Assembly: GCA_038223055.1 (NCBI GenBank)
Contig: JBBRHF010000001.1
Coordinates: 1 to 60,419 of the forward strand
From: JBBRHF01 sp038223055
Lineage (GTDB): Bacteria; Actinomycetota; Actinomycetes; JACCUZ01
Length of the DNA: 60,419 nucleotides
Reading direction: 5' to 3'
Shown: positions 18,184 through 26,318 of the stretch, one piece after another
Numbering within the stretch: position 1 is the first letter of the stretch
How the letters are laid out: each line of letters opens with the position of its first letter
Position numbers and translations under genes: made by a program
Notes under the pieces: model-generated
Database searches by the model: none
The model's input: only the letters and a program-made list of their open reading frames with translations
What the model was told of the DNA's origin: nothing

Positions 18184-18456
18184 CTAGCCCCGTTCCGGCC
18201 GGGACTCGGACCCGGACGCCGCCTCTGCCCCGGCCTCGGTCTCGCCGTCGGAGAGTCGCGCCACGACACCGATGAGTCCGTTGAGGATCATCGCCAGGCT
18301 GTTGGCATACATCCCGATCTCGAGGGTCATCGCCCCTGCCGTGCGGACGTTGTCCGGGTCGAGGTTTGCGGTGAGCTTCTGCATCCGGGCGTCGAAACCG
18401 TCGAAGGCCTCGGCCAGGTCCCGCGCCAGCGACTCCGTGCTCGTGGTGGCCGTCAT
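18184..18456 (-). CDS. Small uncharacterised protein
   Basis: The product has 90 residues. Central predicted helices (ESLARDLAEAFDGFDARMQKL and MTLEIGMYANSLAMILNGLI) are followed by an acidic Gly/Ser/Glu tail. ATG at 18456 has AGAGAG close upstream, which favours it over the ATG at 18483. It lies 53 bases after mntH and may belong to the same transcript. No family recognised. Confidence 0.6.
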   Translation of the reverse strand: MTATTSTESLARDLAEAFDGFDARMQKLTANLDPDNVRTAGAMTLEIGMYANSLAMILNGLIGVVARLSDGETEAGAEAASGSESRPERG

Positions 18457-18509
18457 GATCTCTCTTTTCTCTCTGGGGCACACGGATGCCAGCAGGCAAA
18501 AGATGGTTG

Positions 18510-19796
18510 CTAGCCGGTGAGGAACAGCCGGGTGAGCAAGAACCCGTTAAGCGCAAGGACGATCAGGGTGATCAGGGCGCCAGCGGCAGTGGTCACCGCC
18601 CGGTTGACGAACTGCCCCATGATGTCCCGGCGGGCAGTGAAGATCATCAACGGGCCGAGCGCGAACGGCAGCCCGAACGACAGGGCCACCTGACTCAGGA
18701 CCAGCGCCCTGGTCGGATCGCTCACCATGGCCAGGATGACCAGCGCCGGGACCGCCGAGACCGCCCGACGCAGCCAGATGTTGCTGTTGCGGCGCAGGAA
18801 ACCCGCCATGATCGCCTGGCCGCTGTAGACCCCCGCACACGCCGACGCGAGACCGGAAGCCAGCAGGGCGATCGCAAACACCGCCGCGAAGACCGCACCC
18901 TCGCGCGCCGCGAAGGCCGAGTGCACACCGGCGAGTGAGTCACCCACCCCGTGCGGCAGGGAGGTCGCGACGAGCAGCATGCACACGTTGACGAGCCCGG
19001 CGAACCCCATCGCGATGACGACGTCGCGCCGGACAAATCGCAGCATGACCGGCGTCCGGATGGTTCGGACGCCGGTGTCGAGCCCCCCCAGCAGCGACGA
19101 GTGCAGGAACACCGCGTGCGGCATCACGGTCGCCCCGACGATGCCGCAGGCGAGCAGGACGCTGTTGGAGTCCCCGAGCCGCGGCACCAGACCGGCCGCC
19201 GCTCCCACCGCGTCCAGGGGCGAGCGCAGGACCAGATAGGCGAAGGCGAGCGCCAGCACGAACAGCAGCGCCACCACGACGACGGGAAAGCCGTCGCGAC
19301 CTTGCAGGCGCAACCGCAGGATGATCATCGTCAGGGTCGCGACCACCAGGCCGCCGGCGAATAGCGACATGCCGAAGAGCAGGTTGAGCGCGATCGCCCC
19401 GCCGACGAACTCGGCAAGATCGGTCATGATGACCACAAGTTCGGCGATCAGCCAGAGCCCGATCCGAACCGGGGTCGCCGTGTGGTCACGGCAGACTTCC
19501 GCGAGGCTGGACCCGGTGGCCAGGCCCAGCTTTGCCGAGAGGTACTGCACCATCATCGCCATCAGGCTCGCGCTGATGACTGTCCACAGCAGCAGGTAGC
19601 GGTAGTCGGCTCCGGCCGTGACGTTGGTCGCGATGTTTCCGGGATCAACGAACGCCACGGCGGCCACGAACGCGGGGCCGATCAGGCCGACGATCCGGCC
19701 GCGGCCCACGAACCCGCGTCCGGTGCTCGGGTCGAACCCGAGCGGCTCGGCGGCCGGCGCAGGGTGAGCCGCCGGCCGCGCGAGCGGCAGATTCAT
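18510..19796 (-). CDS. mntH: NRAMP-family divalent metal (Mn2+/Fe2+) transporter
   Basis: It is a proton-coupled importer of Mn2+ or Fe2+ in the inner membrane. About eleven hydrophobic helices fit the 428-residue length. The metal-site motifs are intact: DPGN at residues 51-54 in TM1 and VMPHAVFLHS in TM6. An N-terminal Pro/Ala tail precedes TM1. The ATG at 19796 lies 46 bases after the mimG stop on the same strand, placing a metal importer in the transcript of a diiron monooxygenase. Iron supply to the enzyme is an attractive but untested reading. Confidence 0.93.
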   Translation of the reverse strand: MNLPLARPAAHPAPAAEPLGFDPSTGRGFVGRGRIVGLIGPAFVAAVAFVDPGNIATNVTAGADYRYLLLWTVISASLMAMMVQYLSAKLGLATGSSLAEVCRDHTATPVRIGLWLIAELVVIMTDLAEFVGGAIALNLLFGMSLFAGGLVVATLTMIILRLRLQGRDGFPVVVVALLFVLALAFAYLVLRSPLDAVGAAAGLVPRLGDSNSVLLACGIVGATVMPHAVFLHSSLLGGLDTGVRTIRTPVMLRFVRRDVVIAMGFAGLVNVCMLLVATSLPHGVGDSLAGVHSAFAAREGAVFAAVFAIALLASGLASACAGVYSGQAIMAGFLRRNSNIWLRRAVSAVPALVILAMVSDPTRALVLSQVALSFGLPFALGPLMIFTARRDIMGQFVNRAVTTAAGALITLIVLALNGFLLTRLFLTG

Positions 19797-19842
19797 GTCA
19801 GCCCCGGCTTCCCGCGGGTCGGGGTCTGCATGCAGGGCCGGA

Positions 19843-21492
19843 CTAAGCGATGTTCGACGGTCGGACCAGACCCTCGGCCAGGTCCCCAAAGCCGGGGGCG
19901 TAGATCGCCCCGGGGTTGCCGATGACCTCTTCGACGATGAGCGTCTCGGTCGTGAGCAGCAGGGCGGCAATCGACGCTGCACTCTGCAGCGCGGAGCGGG
20001 TCACCTTCAATGGGTCGATGATACCCATCTCGAACATGTCGCCGAAATCGCCGGTCATCGCGTTGAAGCCGTGCCCGGTCGGCAGCGTCTTCACGGCTTC
20101 GACGACCTCCTCGCCGGAATAGCCGGCATTGATGGCGATCCAGCGCAGGGGCTCGACCAGCGCGTCCTGGACGATCTTTGCTCCGAGACTCTTCTCGTCC
20201 TTGAGCTCGAGATCATCGATGGCGCTGCTGGCCTGGACGAGGGCGGTGCCGCCGCCGGCCACGATACCCTCCTCGAGCGCTGCCCGCGTCGCGGACAGTG
20301 AGTCCTCGACCCGGTGCTGCTTCTCGGTCAGCTCGACACCGGTGGCGGCACCCACGTGAATCACGGCGACGCTGCCGGACAGGCGCGCGATCCGCGCCTG
20401 CAAGGCGTCCCTGTCATGGTCGTTCTCGGCGCGGTCCAGCTCGTGCTTGAGTTGCTCGATCCGCGCGAGCACCTCGTTCTCCGGGCCGGTGCCGCCGACC
20501 AGGGTGGTCGTGCTGTCGGTGACGGTGACCCGTCGTACCTGCCCGAGCTGGGCCAGTCGCACCGTGTCCAGGCTCAGGCCGGCCTCGGCCGTGATGACCT
20601 GCCCGCCCATCCAGATCGCCAGGTCGCTGAGCTCGGCGACTCGCCGGTGACCGAAACCCGGAGCGCGTACGACGACGGAACGGAACGTGTCGTGCACGTT
20701 GTTGGCAACCAGCATGCCCAGCGCCGGGCCGTCCACGTTCTGCGCGAAGATCACCAGCTGGCGACCGGACTTGGTCACCTGCTCGAGGACCGGCATGAGT
20801 TCCTGGACCTTGCTGATCTTCTCTGAGGTCAGCAGCACGTAGGGGTTGTCGAAGACCGCTTCCATCCGCTCCCGGTCGGTGACCATGTATGGCGAGATGT
20901 AGCCATTGTCGATCTCGACGCCGTCGACGTAGGTGACGTCCAGACCGAAGGTGGGTGACTCCTCGACCGTCACGACCCCGCCGCGGCCGACCCGGCTGAT
21001 CGCCGACGCGATCACCGCGCCGATCTCGCTGTCGTTGTTGGCCGACAAGGTGGCCACGCTGGCCAGCTCGTCCTGGCCGGTGATCTCGCTGGCGCCGCTC
21101 TCCAGCCGCACCAGCACAGCGGCGACGGCAGCCTCGATGCCGCTCTTGAGCAGCATCGGGTTGGCGCCGGCGGTGACCGCCTGCAAACCCTCGCGGACCA
21201 TCGCCTGGGCGAGCACGGTCGCGGTCGTGGTGCCGTCGCCGGCGACGCCATTGGTCTTGGTCGCGACCTCCTTGACCAGCTGGGCACCCATGTTCGCGAA
21301 CGGGTTGCGCAGCTGGATCTCGCGGGCAATCGTGACGCCGTCGTTGGTGATGGTCGGCGCGCCGACCAGCTTCTCGATCACCGCGTTGCGGCCCTTAGGA
21401 CCCAGCGTGACCTTCACCGCGTCGGCCAGGGCGTTGACGCCTGCTTCGAGAAGTTGGCGTGCTTCGACGTTGAACCGTAGATCTTTGGCCAT
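19843..21492 (-). CDS. mimG: GroEL-like chaperonin dedicated to the propane-type monooxygenase (MimG-like)
   Basis: The product is a 549-residue chaperonin with the ATP-site GDGTTT, AGGGTALVQ and the start MAKDLRFNVEARQLLEAG. It differs widely from the CIRCE-controlled GroEL of this window, and its tail ends DLAEGLVRPSNIA instead of a Gly/Met repeat. In mycobacterial mimABCD clusters a linked GroEL-like protein, MimG, is required to fold the hydroxylase large subunit; position and divergence support the same role. No CIRCE element precedes it. ATG at 21492 follows AAGGA. A large hairpin separates it from mimD. Confidence 0.9.
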   Translation of the reverse strand: MAKDLRFNVEARQLLEAGVNALADAVKVTLGPKGRNAVIEKLVGAPTITNDGVTIAREIQLRNPFANMGAQLVKEVATKTNGVAGDGTTTATVLAQAMVREGLQAVTAGANPMLLKSGIEAAVAAVLVRLESGASEITGQDELASVATLSANNDSEIGAVIASAISRVGRGGVVTVEESPTFGLDVTYVDGVEIDNGYISPYMVTDRERMEAVFDNPYVLLTSEKISKVQELMPVLEQVTKSGRQLVIFAQNVDGPALGMLVANNVHDTFRSVVVRAPGFGHRRVAELSDLAIWMGGQVITAEAGLSLDTVRLAQLGQVRRVTVTDSTTTLVGGTGPENEVLARIEQLKHELDRAENDHDRDALQARIARLSGSVAVIHVGAATGVELTEKQHRVEDSLSATRAALEEGIVAGGGTALVQASSAIDDLELKDEKSLGAKIVQDALVEPLRWIAINAGYSGEEVVEAVKTLPTGHGFNAMTGDFGDMFEMGIIDPLKVTRSALQSAASIAALLLTTETLIVEEVIGNPGAIYAPGFGDLAEGLVRPSNIA

Positions 21493-21588
21493 GGAGTCCT
21501 TCTTCTGGAGAGTGCAGGAGGGCGAACGCCGGACGCTACCGTGATCGCCGGGCTCGCGGGGTTCGTTCGCGGGGACCGACGGTGAACC

Positions 21589-21637
21589 GGTTGACACGGC
21601 TGCCGTCCCCCACAGGGGGGACGGCAGCCGGTCAACC
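21589..21637 (-). promoter_or_regulatory. Near-perfect 22-bp hairpin between mimD and mimG
   Basis: GGTTGACACGGCTGCCGTCCCCC (two blocks, 21589-21611) pairs with the complement at 21615-21637 with one bulged A and a loop of three bases. No T-run follows on either strand. It could be a T-less terminator, a processing site or an mRNA-stabilising stem that separates monooxygenase and chaperonin levels. Confidence 0.85.
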
Positions 21638-21704
21638 AGTGACGTGCCAGGAAGCCCGGGACGGGACCCCAAAGGGACGTGGACGAGACCCGGCTGGACC
21701 CGGA

Positions 21705-22055
21705 CTAGACCGGGGTGAGGTCGAAGTCGATGTACTCCGCCGCGTCCTCGGGGTTGGCGAACATGATCGTCTGGTCGTCGAGGTGGACCATCCGCCCGTA
21801 GTGGGTCGACATGATCTCTTCGAACGCCGACCCGTCGAAGTCGGCGCCCAAGGCGTCCGAGATCTCCTGGTAATCGAAGATGATCTTGTGGGACCCGTCG
21901 ACCCGGATCATGGACGGGAACTCGGTGATCGTGATGCCCTCCTTGGCCCCCATGACCTCGGCCACGACGTAGCCGTTCTGGTTGTTCATGAGCGTGACGC
22001 CGCACATGTTCGACGAGGTCCGGTTGACATCGAAACTGACGCCTGAGCTTGTCAC
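21705..22055 (-). CDS. mimD: Monooxygenase coupling (regulatory) protein
   Basis: This is the small cofactor-free effector, 116 residues, of a soluble diiron monooxygenase (MmoB/DmpM family). It docks on the hydroxylase and controls substrate and oxygen access. The segments NMCGVTLMNNQNGYVVAEVM and FDYQEISDALGADFDG fit the family. The GTG at 22055 overlaps the mimC stop as GTGA, so A:C-to-D translation is coupled. The gene ends GTC TAG. Confidence 0.92.
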   Translation of the reverse strand: MTSSGVSFDVNRTSSNMCGVTLMNNQNGYVVAEVMGAKEGITITEFPSMIRVDGSHKIIFDYQEISDALGADFDGSAFEEIMSTHYGRMVHLDDQTIMFANPEDAAEYIDFDLTPV

Positions 22056-23170
22056 TTCGTGAGCTCCTTCGGGGTAGTGAGGCCGAGCTCGGTGATGAGA
22101 GTGATGAAGTCGGTCGTCGCGGCACCGAACGAGTCGGCGAAGGTCACGGCGCGCTCGGCCGGCTGGGACCAAATCGGCTGGAGCTCGTGGGCGGCGCGGG
22201 AGCTGACGGGCACCCACTTGTCGACCCAGGACTGCATAGTCACCTTGTTGTCGGCAGCGTGCTTGGGGTCGTGGGCCAGCATCGTGAACAACGCCCGGCT
22301 GTAGCGAAGGTCGCGGTTGTAGTCGTGCTCGCCGGCACCGATCAGGCTCGGGGTGATGTAGTCGCCGTTGCGGGCCGCGATCTGCATCAGCAGGTCACTG
22401 CGGAACAGCACGCCCACCAGTGACTCGAAGACCACGTTCGCGGCGAAGACGGCCTCGGCCCAGTCACCGACCGCGGTCAGCAGCTCCACGTTCTCCCGCA
22501 CGCCCTGCCAGGACGGGTTGTTCTGCCAGGTGTCCTTGTGCACCTGCCCGTCGAAGGCCTCCAACGACTCGCTCAGGTCGAGGTTGAACAGCGCCAGGTC
22601 CTGGGCGAACCGCAGCTTGTGCGCACTGTTGACGCACACCGCGTTGTTGATCATGTTGGTGGGCGCGCACCGCTGCGCGGCGACGAACACATGCATCCCG
22701 AGGCCGTGCTCGGCGTGCATCCAGGCGCCGACGTTCTCCGCGACGAACTTGGTCCAGGTCGGGGACCAGTGAGCGTAGGCACCGGCCTCCTTGGCATTGG
22801 CCAGGTTGAGCTCGATCTGGCGCACCACGTTGGAGTTGTTGCGGTAGATGGTCTGTTCCCACTCCTCGTTGGGATCCAGGAACTCGTGCCAGTCGCTGCT
22901 CTTGACCTCCGTCCACTCCTGCGGATAGCCGCCGGGGCTGTCGGCGAATCCGTAGAGCCACCCCTGGGTGAGGTGACGATCGGGGTCCGGCTGCACGTCC
23001 ATCGTCACGTCCTCATAGACCGTGGCGCGGCGCTTCTGCGGGATGAAGTAGTTGTAGGACCTGCTGGTCGAGCTCGGGAACTCCTGCATGCCCGCTTCCG
23101 CTCCGGTGAACTCCGGCTTGGGAAAGCTCGTCGGGGGCTGCTGCTTGTGCTCCGAGACGGGTGTGCTCAT
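22052..23170 (-). CDS. mimC: Propane-type monooxygenase hydroxylase small (beta) subunit
   Basis: The product has 372 residues. It has a ferritin-like fold related to the large subunit but lacks the paired ExxH iron motifs, as expected for a beta subunit. Family-like stretches are RRATVYEDVTMDVQPDPDRH near the start and WHEFLDPNEEWEQTIYRNN. It forms the dimer scaffold of the hydroxylase with MimA. ATG at 23170. Its cistron is separated from mimB by an 18-bp direct repeat. Confidence 0.93.
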   Translation of the reverse strand: MSTPVSEHKQQPPTSFPKPEFTGAEAGMQEFPSSTSRSYNYFIPQKRRATVYEDVTMDVQPDPDRHLTQGWLYGFADSPGGYPQEWTEVKSSDWHEFLDPNEEWEQTIYRNNSNVVRQIELNLANAKEAGAYAHWSPTWTKFVAENVGAWMHAEHGLGMHVFVAAQRCAPTNMINNAVCVNSAHKLRFAQDLALFNLDLSESLEAFDGQVHKDTWQNNPSWQGVRENVELLTAVGDWAEAVFAANVVFESLVGVLFRSDLLMQIAARNGDYITPSLIGAGEHDYNRDLRYSRALFTMLAHDPKHAADNKVTMQSWVDKWVPVSSRAAHELQPIWSQPAERAVTFADSFGAATTDFITLITELGLTTPKELTK

Positions 23171-23192
23171 GGACTGCTGCCTTCTTCCTCGG

Positions 23193-23228
23193 GGGAACGG
23201 CGGGACGGGTGGGAACGGCGGGACGGGT
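23193..23228. repeat. 18-bp direct repeat between mimB and mimC
   Basis: GGGAACGGCGGGACGGGT occurs twice without a gap, filling most of the 63-base spacer between the mimB stop and the mimC start. Its complement is C-rich on the transcript. It is not a ribosome binding site. Confidence 0.9.
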
Positions 23229-23233
23229 GGGGG

Positions 23234-24277
23234 CTAGTCGTTCTCAGTCGCGGCGGTGATCGTGAACTTGTCGTAGTGGATCTGCTCCGCAGGAACGGCT
23301 CGGGAACCCAACAGGTCCAGGGCGGCGTCGATCATCGGAGGAGGTCCACACAGGTAGATGTCGCAGGCGGCCAAGGCGTCCTCGCGGCGGCCCAGCACGT
23401 CGTGCACGAACCCGGTCGTGTCGCTGTCCCAGTCATCGGGCCACGACTCCGACAGGCACGGCACGAATGCGAACTGAGGCAGCCGCTCCTGCAGCGCGGC
23501 GATCTCCCGGCTCGAGATGAGGTCCGGCTCGGTGCGCGCGCCGTAGTAGAAGGTGGCGGCGCGCTCGCTGCCACTCTCGGCCAGTTGGCGAAGCAGCGCC
23601 AGGATCGGTGCCATCCCGGCGCCTCCGGCGGCGAAGACCAGCCGGCGCTCGGAGCTGGCCTTGAGCGTGAACGTGCCGTAGGGACCGGTGACGTCCAGCT
23701 TGTCGCCGACCGCCAGGCCGCCCTCCAACAGCCCGGAGAAGTGACCTCCCGGGTAGCGCTTGATGATGAACTCCAGCCGGCCGTCTGGTGCGGGCGGGGT
23801 CGCCATCGAGAAGGACCGGTGTTCGGACTGGCCGGGGATCTGGATGTCGACGTACTGGCCGGGGTAGTAGCGCAGCGAGCCGGCCTCGACCAGGGTCAGC
23901 ACCATCTCGGTGATGTCGTGGGTGAGCGCGGTCATCGAGGTGATCTCGGCGCTGACGGTCACTACCGGCAGCCCCGAGTGAATCATTTCCTCGTCGTAGT
24001 TGATCAGCTCGATCTCGAGGTCGGAGTAGGCGTGCGAGCGGCACAGCAGCACGAAGCCCTCGTCGCTCTCGTAGTCGGCCAACGCGAACGTCGAGTAGCG
24101 ATCCATCTGTACGTCGCCGTCGAGCAGAAATGACTTGCACGCCGAGCACTGGCCCTCTTTGCATCCGTGCATCAGCATCACGCCCTGGCGGAACGCCGCA
24201 TCGAGCACGGTCTCGTCCTCGGTCACGTCGATGTCGATCCCGACCGGTTCGAAGCGCACGTTGTGCGTCTTGCTCAT
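23234..24277 (-). CDS. mimB: Monooxygenase reductase (ferredoxin, FAD and NAD domains)
   Basis: It moves electrons from NAD(P)H to the diiron centre. The 347-residue protein has an N-terminal 2Fe-2S ferredoxin domain with C39, C44 and C47 in CKEGQCSAC and the fourth cysteine at C79. An FAD domain with HRSFSMATPP follows, then an NAD domain with AAGGAGMAPILALLR. Length and order are those of PrmB/MimB and MmoC. ATG at 24277. It is the second gene of the operon, the mimABCD order of actinobacterial propane monooxygenases. Confidence 0.94.
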   Translation of the reverse strand: MSKTHNVRFEPVGIDIDVTEDETVLDAAFRQGVMLMHGCKEGQCSACKSFLLDGDVQMDRYSTFALADYESDEGFVLLCRSHAYSDLEIELINYDEEMIHSGLPVVTVSAEITSMTALTHDITEMVLTLVEAGSLRYYPGQYVDIQIPGQSEHRSFSMATPPAPDGRLEFIIKRYPGGHFSGLLEGGLAVGDKLDVTGPYGTFTLKASSERRLVFAAGGAGMAPILALLRQLAESGSERAATFYYGARTEPDLISSREIAALQERLPQFAFVPCLSESWPDDWDSDTTGFVHDVLGRREDALAACDIYLCGPPPMIDAALDLLGSRAVPAEQIHYDKFTITAATEND

Positions 24278-24290
24278 GCTTGGGGTCCTT

Positions 24291-24397
24291 GCTGGTCGGG
24301 GCTGGCCGGGGGGCTGGCCGGGGCTGGGGCTGGACGGGCGCGGGATCGTGTCGCCCGGTCAGGCAGGGTGGGATGGCGGAGATCCGCCATCCCACCC
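24291..24397 (-). promoter_or_regulatory. Perfect 15-bp hairpin plus GCTGG repeats between mimA and mimB
   Basis: GGGTGGGATGGCGGA (24366-24380) and TCCGCCATCCCACCC (24383-24397) form a perfect stem with a two-base centre. Next to it (24291-24333) GCTGGCCGGGG-type units repeat about four times. No T-run follows. Its position after the first cistron suggests a role in setting the ratio of the large subunit to the downstream components. Confidence 0.88.
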
Positions 24398-24416
24398 CAG
24401 CCCTTCCGCTGTTGGA

Positions 24417-26060
24417 CTAGACCGAGGCCGGTGTGACGTTCTTGTTGGCTCGGTAGGAAGCGGCCCACGACTCACGCTCGGAGTCCGACATCTCGTTCAG
24501 GGTGATGTTCGGGCTGCCGAACTGGATGCCGCGCACGTCGTCCAAGGTCCACAGCTTCTTCGGGTCGCTGAGGTCGAGGTGCGGCTGCGGGATGAGCGTC
24601 TTGCCGTCATCGCGCACGTAGCCGAGATCGGAGATGATGTCGGCCAAGTCCTGTCCGTGGTAGAGGGTCTCCCACTCGCGCTTGCCGGTGAGCCGACCCA
24701 TGTTCGGGGTGTCCCGACCTTCGTACTGCGGGCGGAACGCCACCGCATCGGTCCAGTGGCAGGTTTCCGAACAGTAGGTGCGCCACTGCCCGTCGACCTT
24801 CTCGACCACCAGGTCCTCGCGGATGAGGGCCGGCACCATGCAACTCCAACACCGGTGGGGGTACTCGTAGCCGACGTCCTCGAATGCGATCGGCTTGTTC
24901 TTGCCGGGGTAGGCAAGCCGGTTGTAGGCCTCCCACCAGCGACCGAACTGGTCGTACCAGCCAGGATATTTGTGCTCGAACCACTCGAAATCGGTGTCGG
25001 TCATGGCGTCGATGCGCCAGTAGTTGACCGGCCACCCGGTGGCGAAGAACTGGGCCACGCGGTGCACATAGTGCTTGTTGTAGATCCGGTCCCAGGCCAG
25101 CTCGACCAGGTCGTGCGGGATGACCAGGCCGTACTTCTCCAGCGGGATGAGGTAGCTGCGGTAGTAGTCGTCGTAGATCCAGCGGCGCCACATCTCGGCG
25201 TAGGAGTCCCGGTCCTTGCGCCGGTCCTTCGTGCCGTATTCGATGAAGGTGCCGATGGCGGCGTCGACGACGCAGTGGTTGTTCCACCACGCGTAGCGCA
25301 GGTCGCGCTCGAGCAGCTGGCGGTTGTCCTCGTCGGCCAAGGCCATCAGCAGGATGGAGTAGCCGTTGGAGATGTGGCGCGACTCGTCGGACTGCACCGA
25401 GTGGAACACGGTCGGGAGCAGGTAGTCCCCGTTGGCCGCAGCCTCCGAGGGCATGGCGACGAACAGCGTGTTCGTGAATGCGGTCTCTGCCACGAGCGTC
25501 AGGTAGACGTTGGCGGCGGTGATCGCGTCACCGGTGATGAAGCCCTCGCCGAACTGACGGCCGATGGTGCCGCAGTAACTGTTGGCGAACGCCTTCTCGG
25601 TGATGTCGAAGCCGGCCGGGTCGATGTAGTGGTTCATGTAGAGGCGCTTGAGGTTCATCTGGATCGTCGAGTGGCGCACCTCGTCGATCATCTGGACCGC
25701 AAGGCCGTTGTGGATCTGCGGGTTGGGCACGGCGTCGATCGCCAGCGGCATCGCGCGGGCGGCGGAGATCTCCGGGAACGGGATGATGGACAGGAACAGC
25801 TTCTGCCACTCCATCCAGCGTTCCTGGACCTGCCGGAACATGTTGCCGCGAATTGCGCCGTCCATGGCGCCGAAGACGCGGTTGTCCTTTTCCTCCTCCA
25901 TCGGGAAGTAGGAGCGCAGGATCTGCTTGAGCGGGTCCTTCTTGGGTGACTTGTCGAACGAGTAGTCGGTGCCGAACCGGGTCGCCGGAGTGGCGAAGGT
26001 CGGCTCCCATGACAATTCGGTGATCTTGGCGTGGGCCTTGCTGAGACTCTGTCTGCTCAC
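24417..26060 (-). CDS. mimA: Propane-type monooxygenase hydroxylase large (alpha) subunit
   Basis: This is the catalytic subunit, 547 residues, of a soluble diiron monooxygenase that hydroxylates short alkanes and, in known relatives, acetone or phenol. All six iron ligands are present: E97, E127 and H130 (DEVRH), E192, and E226 and H229 (DESRH). Their spacing is identical to MmoX (E114, E144/H147, E209, E243/H246). GTG at 26060 is chosen because GGAAGGA lies upstream and the protein then starts like PrmA. It is the first gene of mimABCD and ends GTC TAG. Substrate range cannot be fixed from sequence alone. Confidence 0.95.
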   Translation of the reverse strand: MSRQSLSKAHAKITELSWEPTFATPATRFGTDYSFDKSPKKDPLKQILRSYFPMEEEKDNRVFGAMDGAIRGNMFRQVQERWMEWQKLFLSIIPFPEISAARAMPLAIDAVPNPQIHNGLAVQMIDEVRHSTIQMNLKRLYMNHYIDPAGFDITEKAFANSYCGTIGRQFGEGFITGDAITAANVYLTLVAETAFTNTLFVAMPSEAAANGDYLLPTVFHSVQSDESRHISNGYSILLMALADEDNRQLLERDLRYAWWNNHCVVDAAIGTFIEYGTKDRRKDRDSYAEMWRRWIYDDYYRSYLIPLEKYGLVIPHDLVELAWDRIYNKHYVHRVAQFFATGWPVNYWRIDAMTDTDFEWFEHKYPGWYDQFGRWWEAYNRLAYPGKNKPIAFEDVGYEYPHRCWSCMVPALIREDLVVEKVDGQWRTYCSETCHWTDAVAFRPQYEGRDTPNMGRLTGKREWETLYHGQDLADIISDLGYVRDDGKTLIPQPHLDLSDPKKLWTLDDVRGIQFGSPNITLNEMSDSERESWAASYRANKNVTPASV

Positions 26061-26318
26061 CGTTCTTTTTCCTTCCTCGGGCTGGGTTCCGTGAGGCGGG
26101 CCTGTGCGCCCGGGCGTTGGCGATCCGGCAGCCCGTCCCCGGTGCCGGGCTAAGCGGAACTGCCGTCGCCGTGCAAAAGTCATCACAACCCCTGACGTGA
26201 CCTTTGGCCGTCTCATTCTGAGATCTCCGTCACATTGCCGTTGCATACTCTTAACACGAGGGCTGGGTGGACGGACGTGAGAACGGACGTAGAACGGACG
26301 TAGAACGGAGTTCCATAC
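26061..26318. promoter_or_regulatory. Divergent mimA/mimR control region
   Basis: The region between the two starts is AT-richer than its surroundings. It holds an inverted repeat TCTCA-TTC-TGAGA (26211-26223) and, in the mimR leader, four copies of an 11-bp unit of the type GAACGGACGTA (26270-26310). No GG-N10-GC (sigma-54) promoter is convincing. The palindrome is a candidate regulator site; the iterated unit may be a second one. Confidence 0.5.

Noticed and set aside
21493..21560. CIRCE element upstream of mimG
   Set aside because: Only an isolated GAGTGC occurs near 21513; no partner half-site nine bases away.
22538..24133. 531-codon plus-strand frame opposite mimB and mimC
   Set aside because: It crosses two real genes and their spacer, and is composed of antisense codons without any known fold.
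24135..25949. Long plus-strand open frame of 604 codons opposite mimA
   Set aside because: It mirrors the conserved diiron hydroxylase codons; GC-rich third positions make antisense frames stop-free. No family resemblance and no ribosome binding site.
26160..26200. Sigma-54 type -24/-12 promoter for mimA
   Set aside because: A GG and a GC occur in TTGTGATGACTTTTGC-like sequence but the spacing is wrong, and the regulator lacks GAFTGA.
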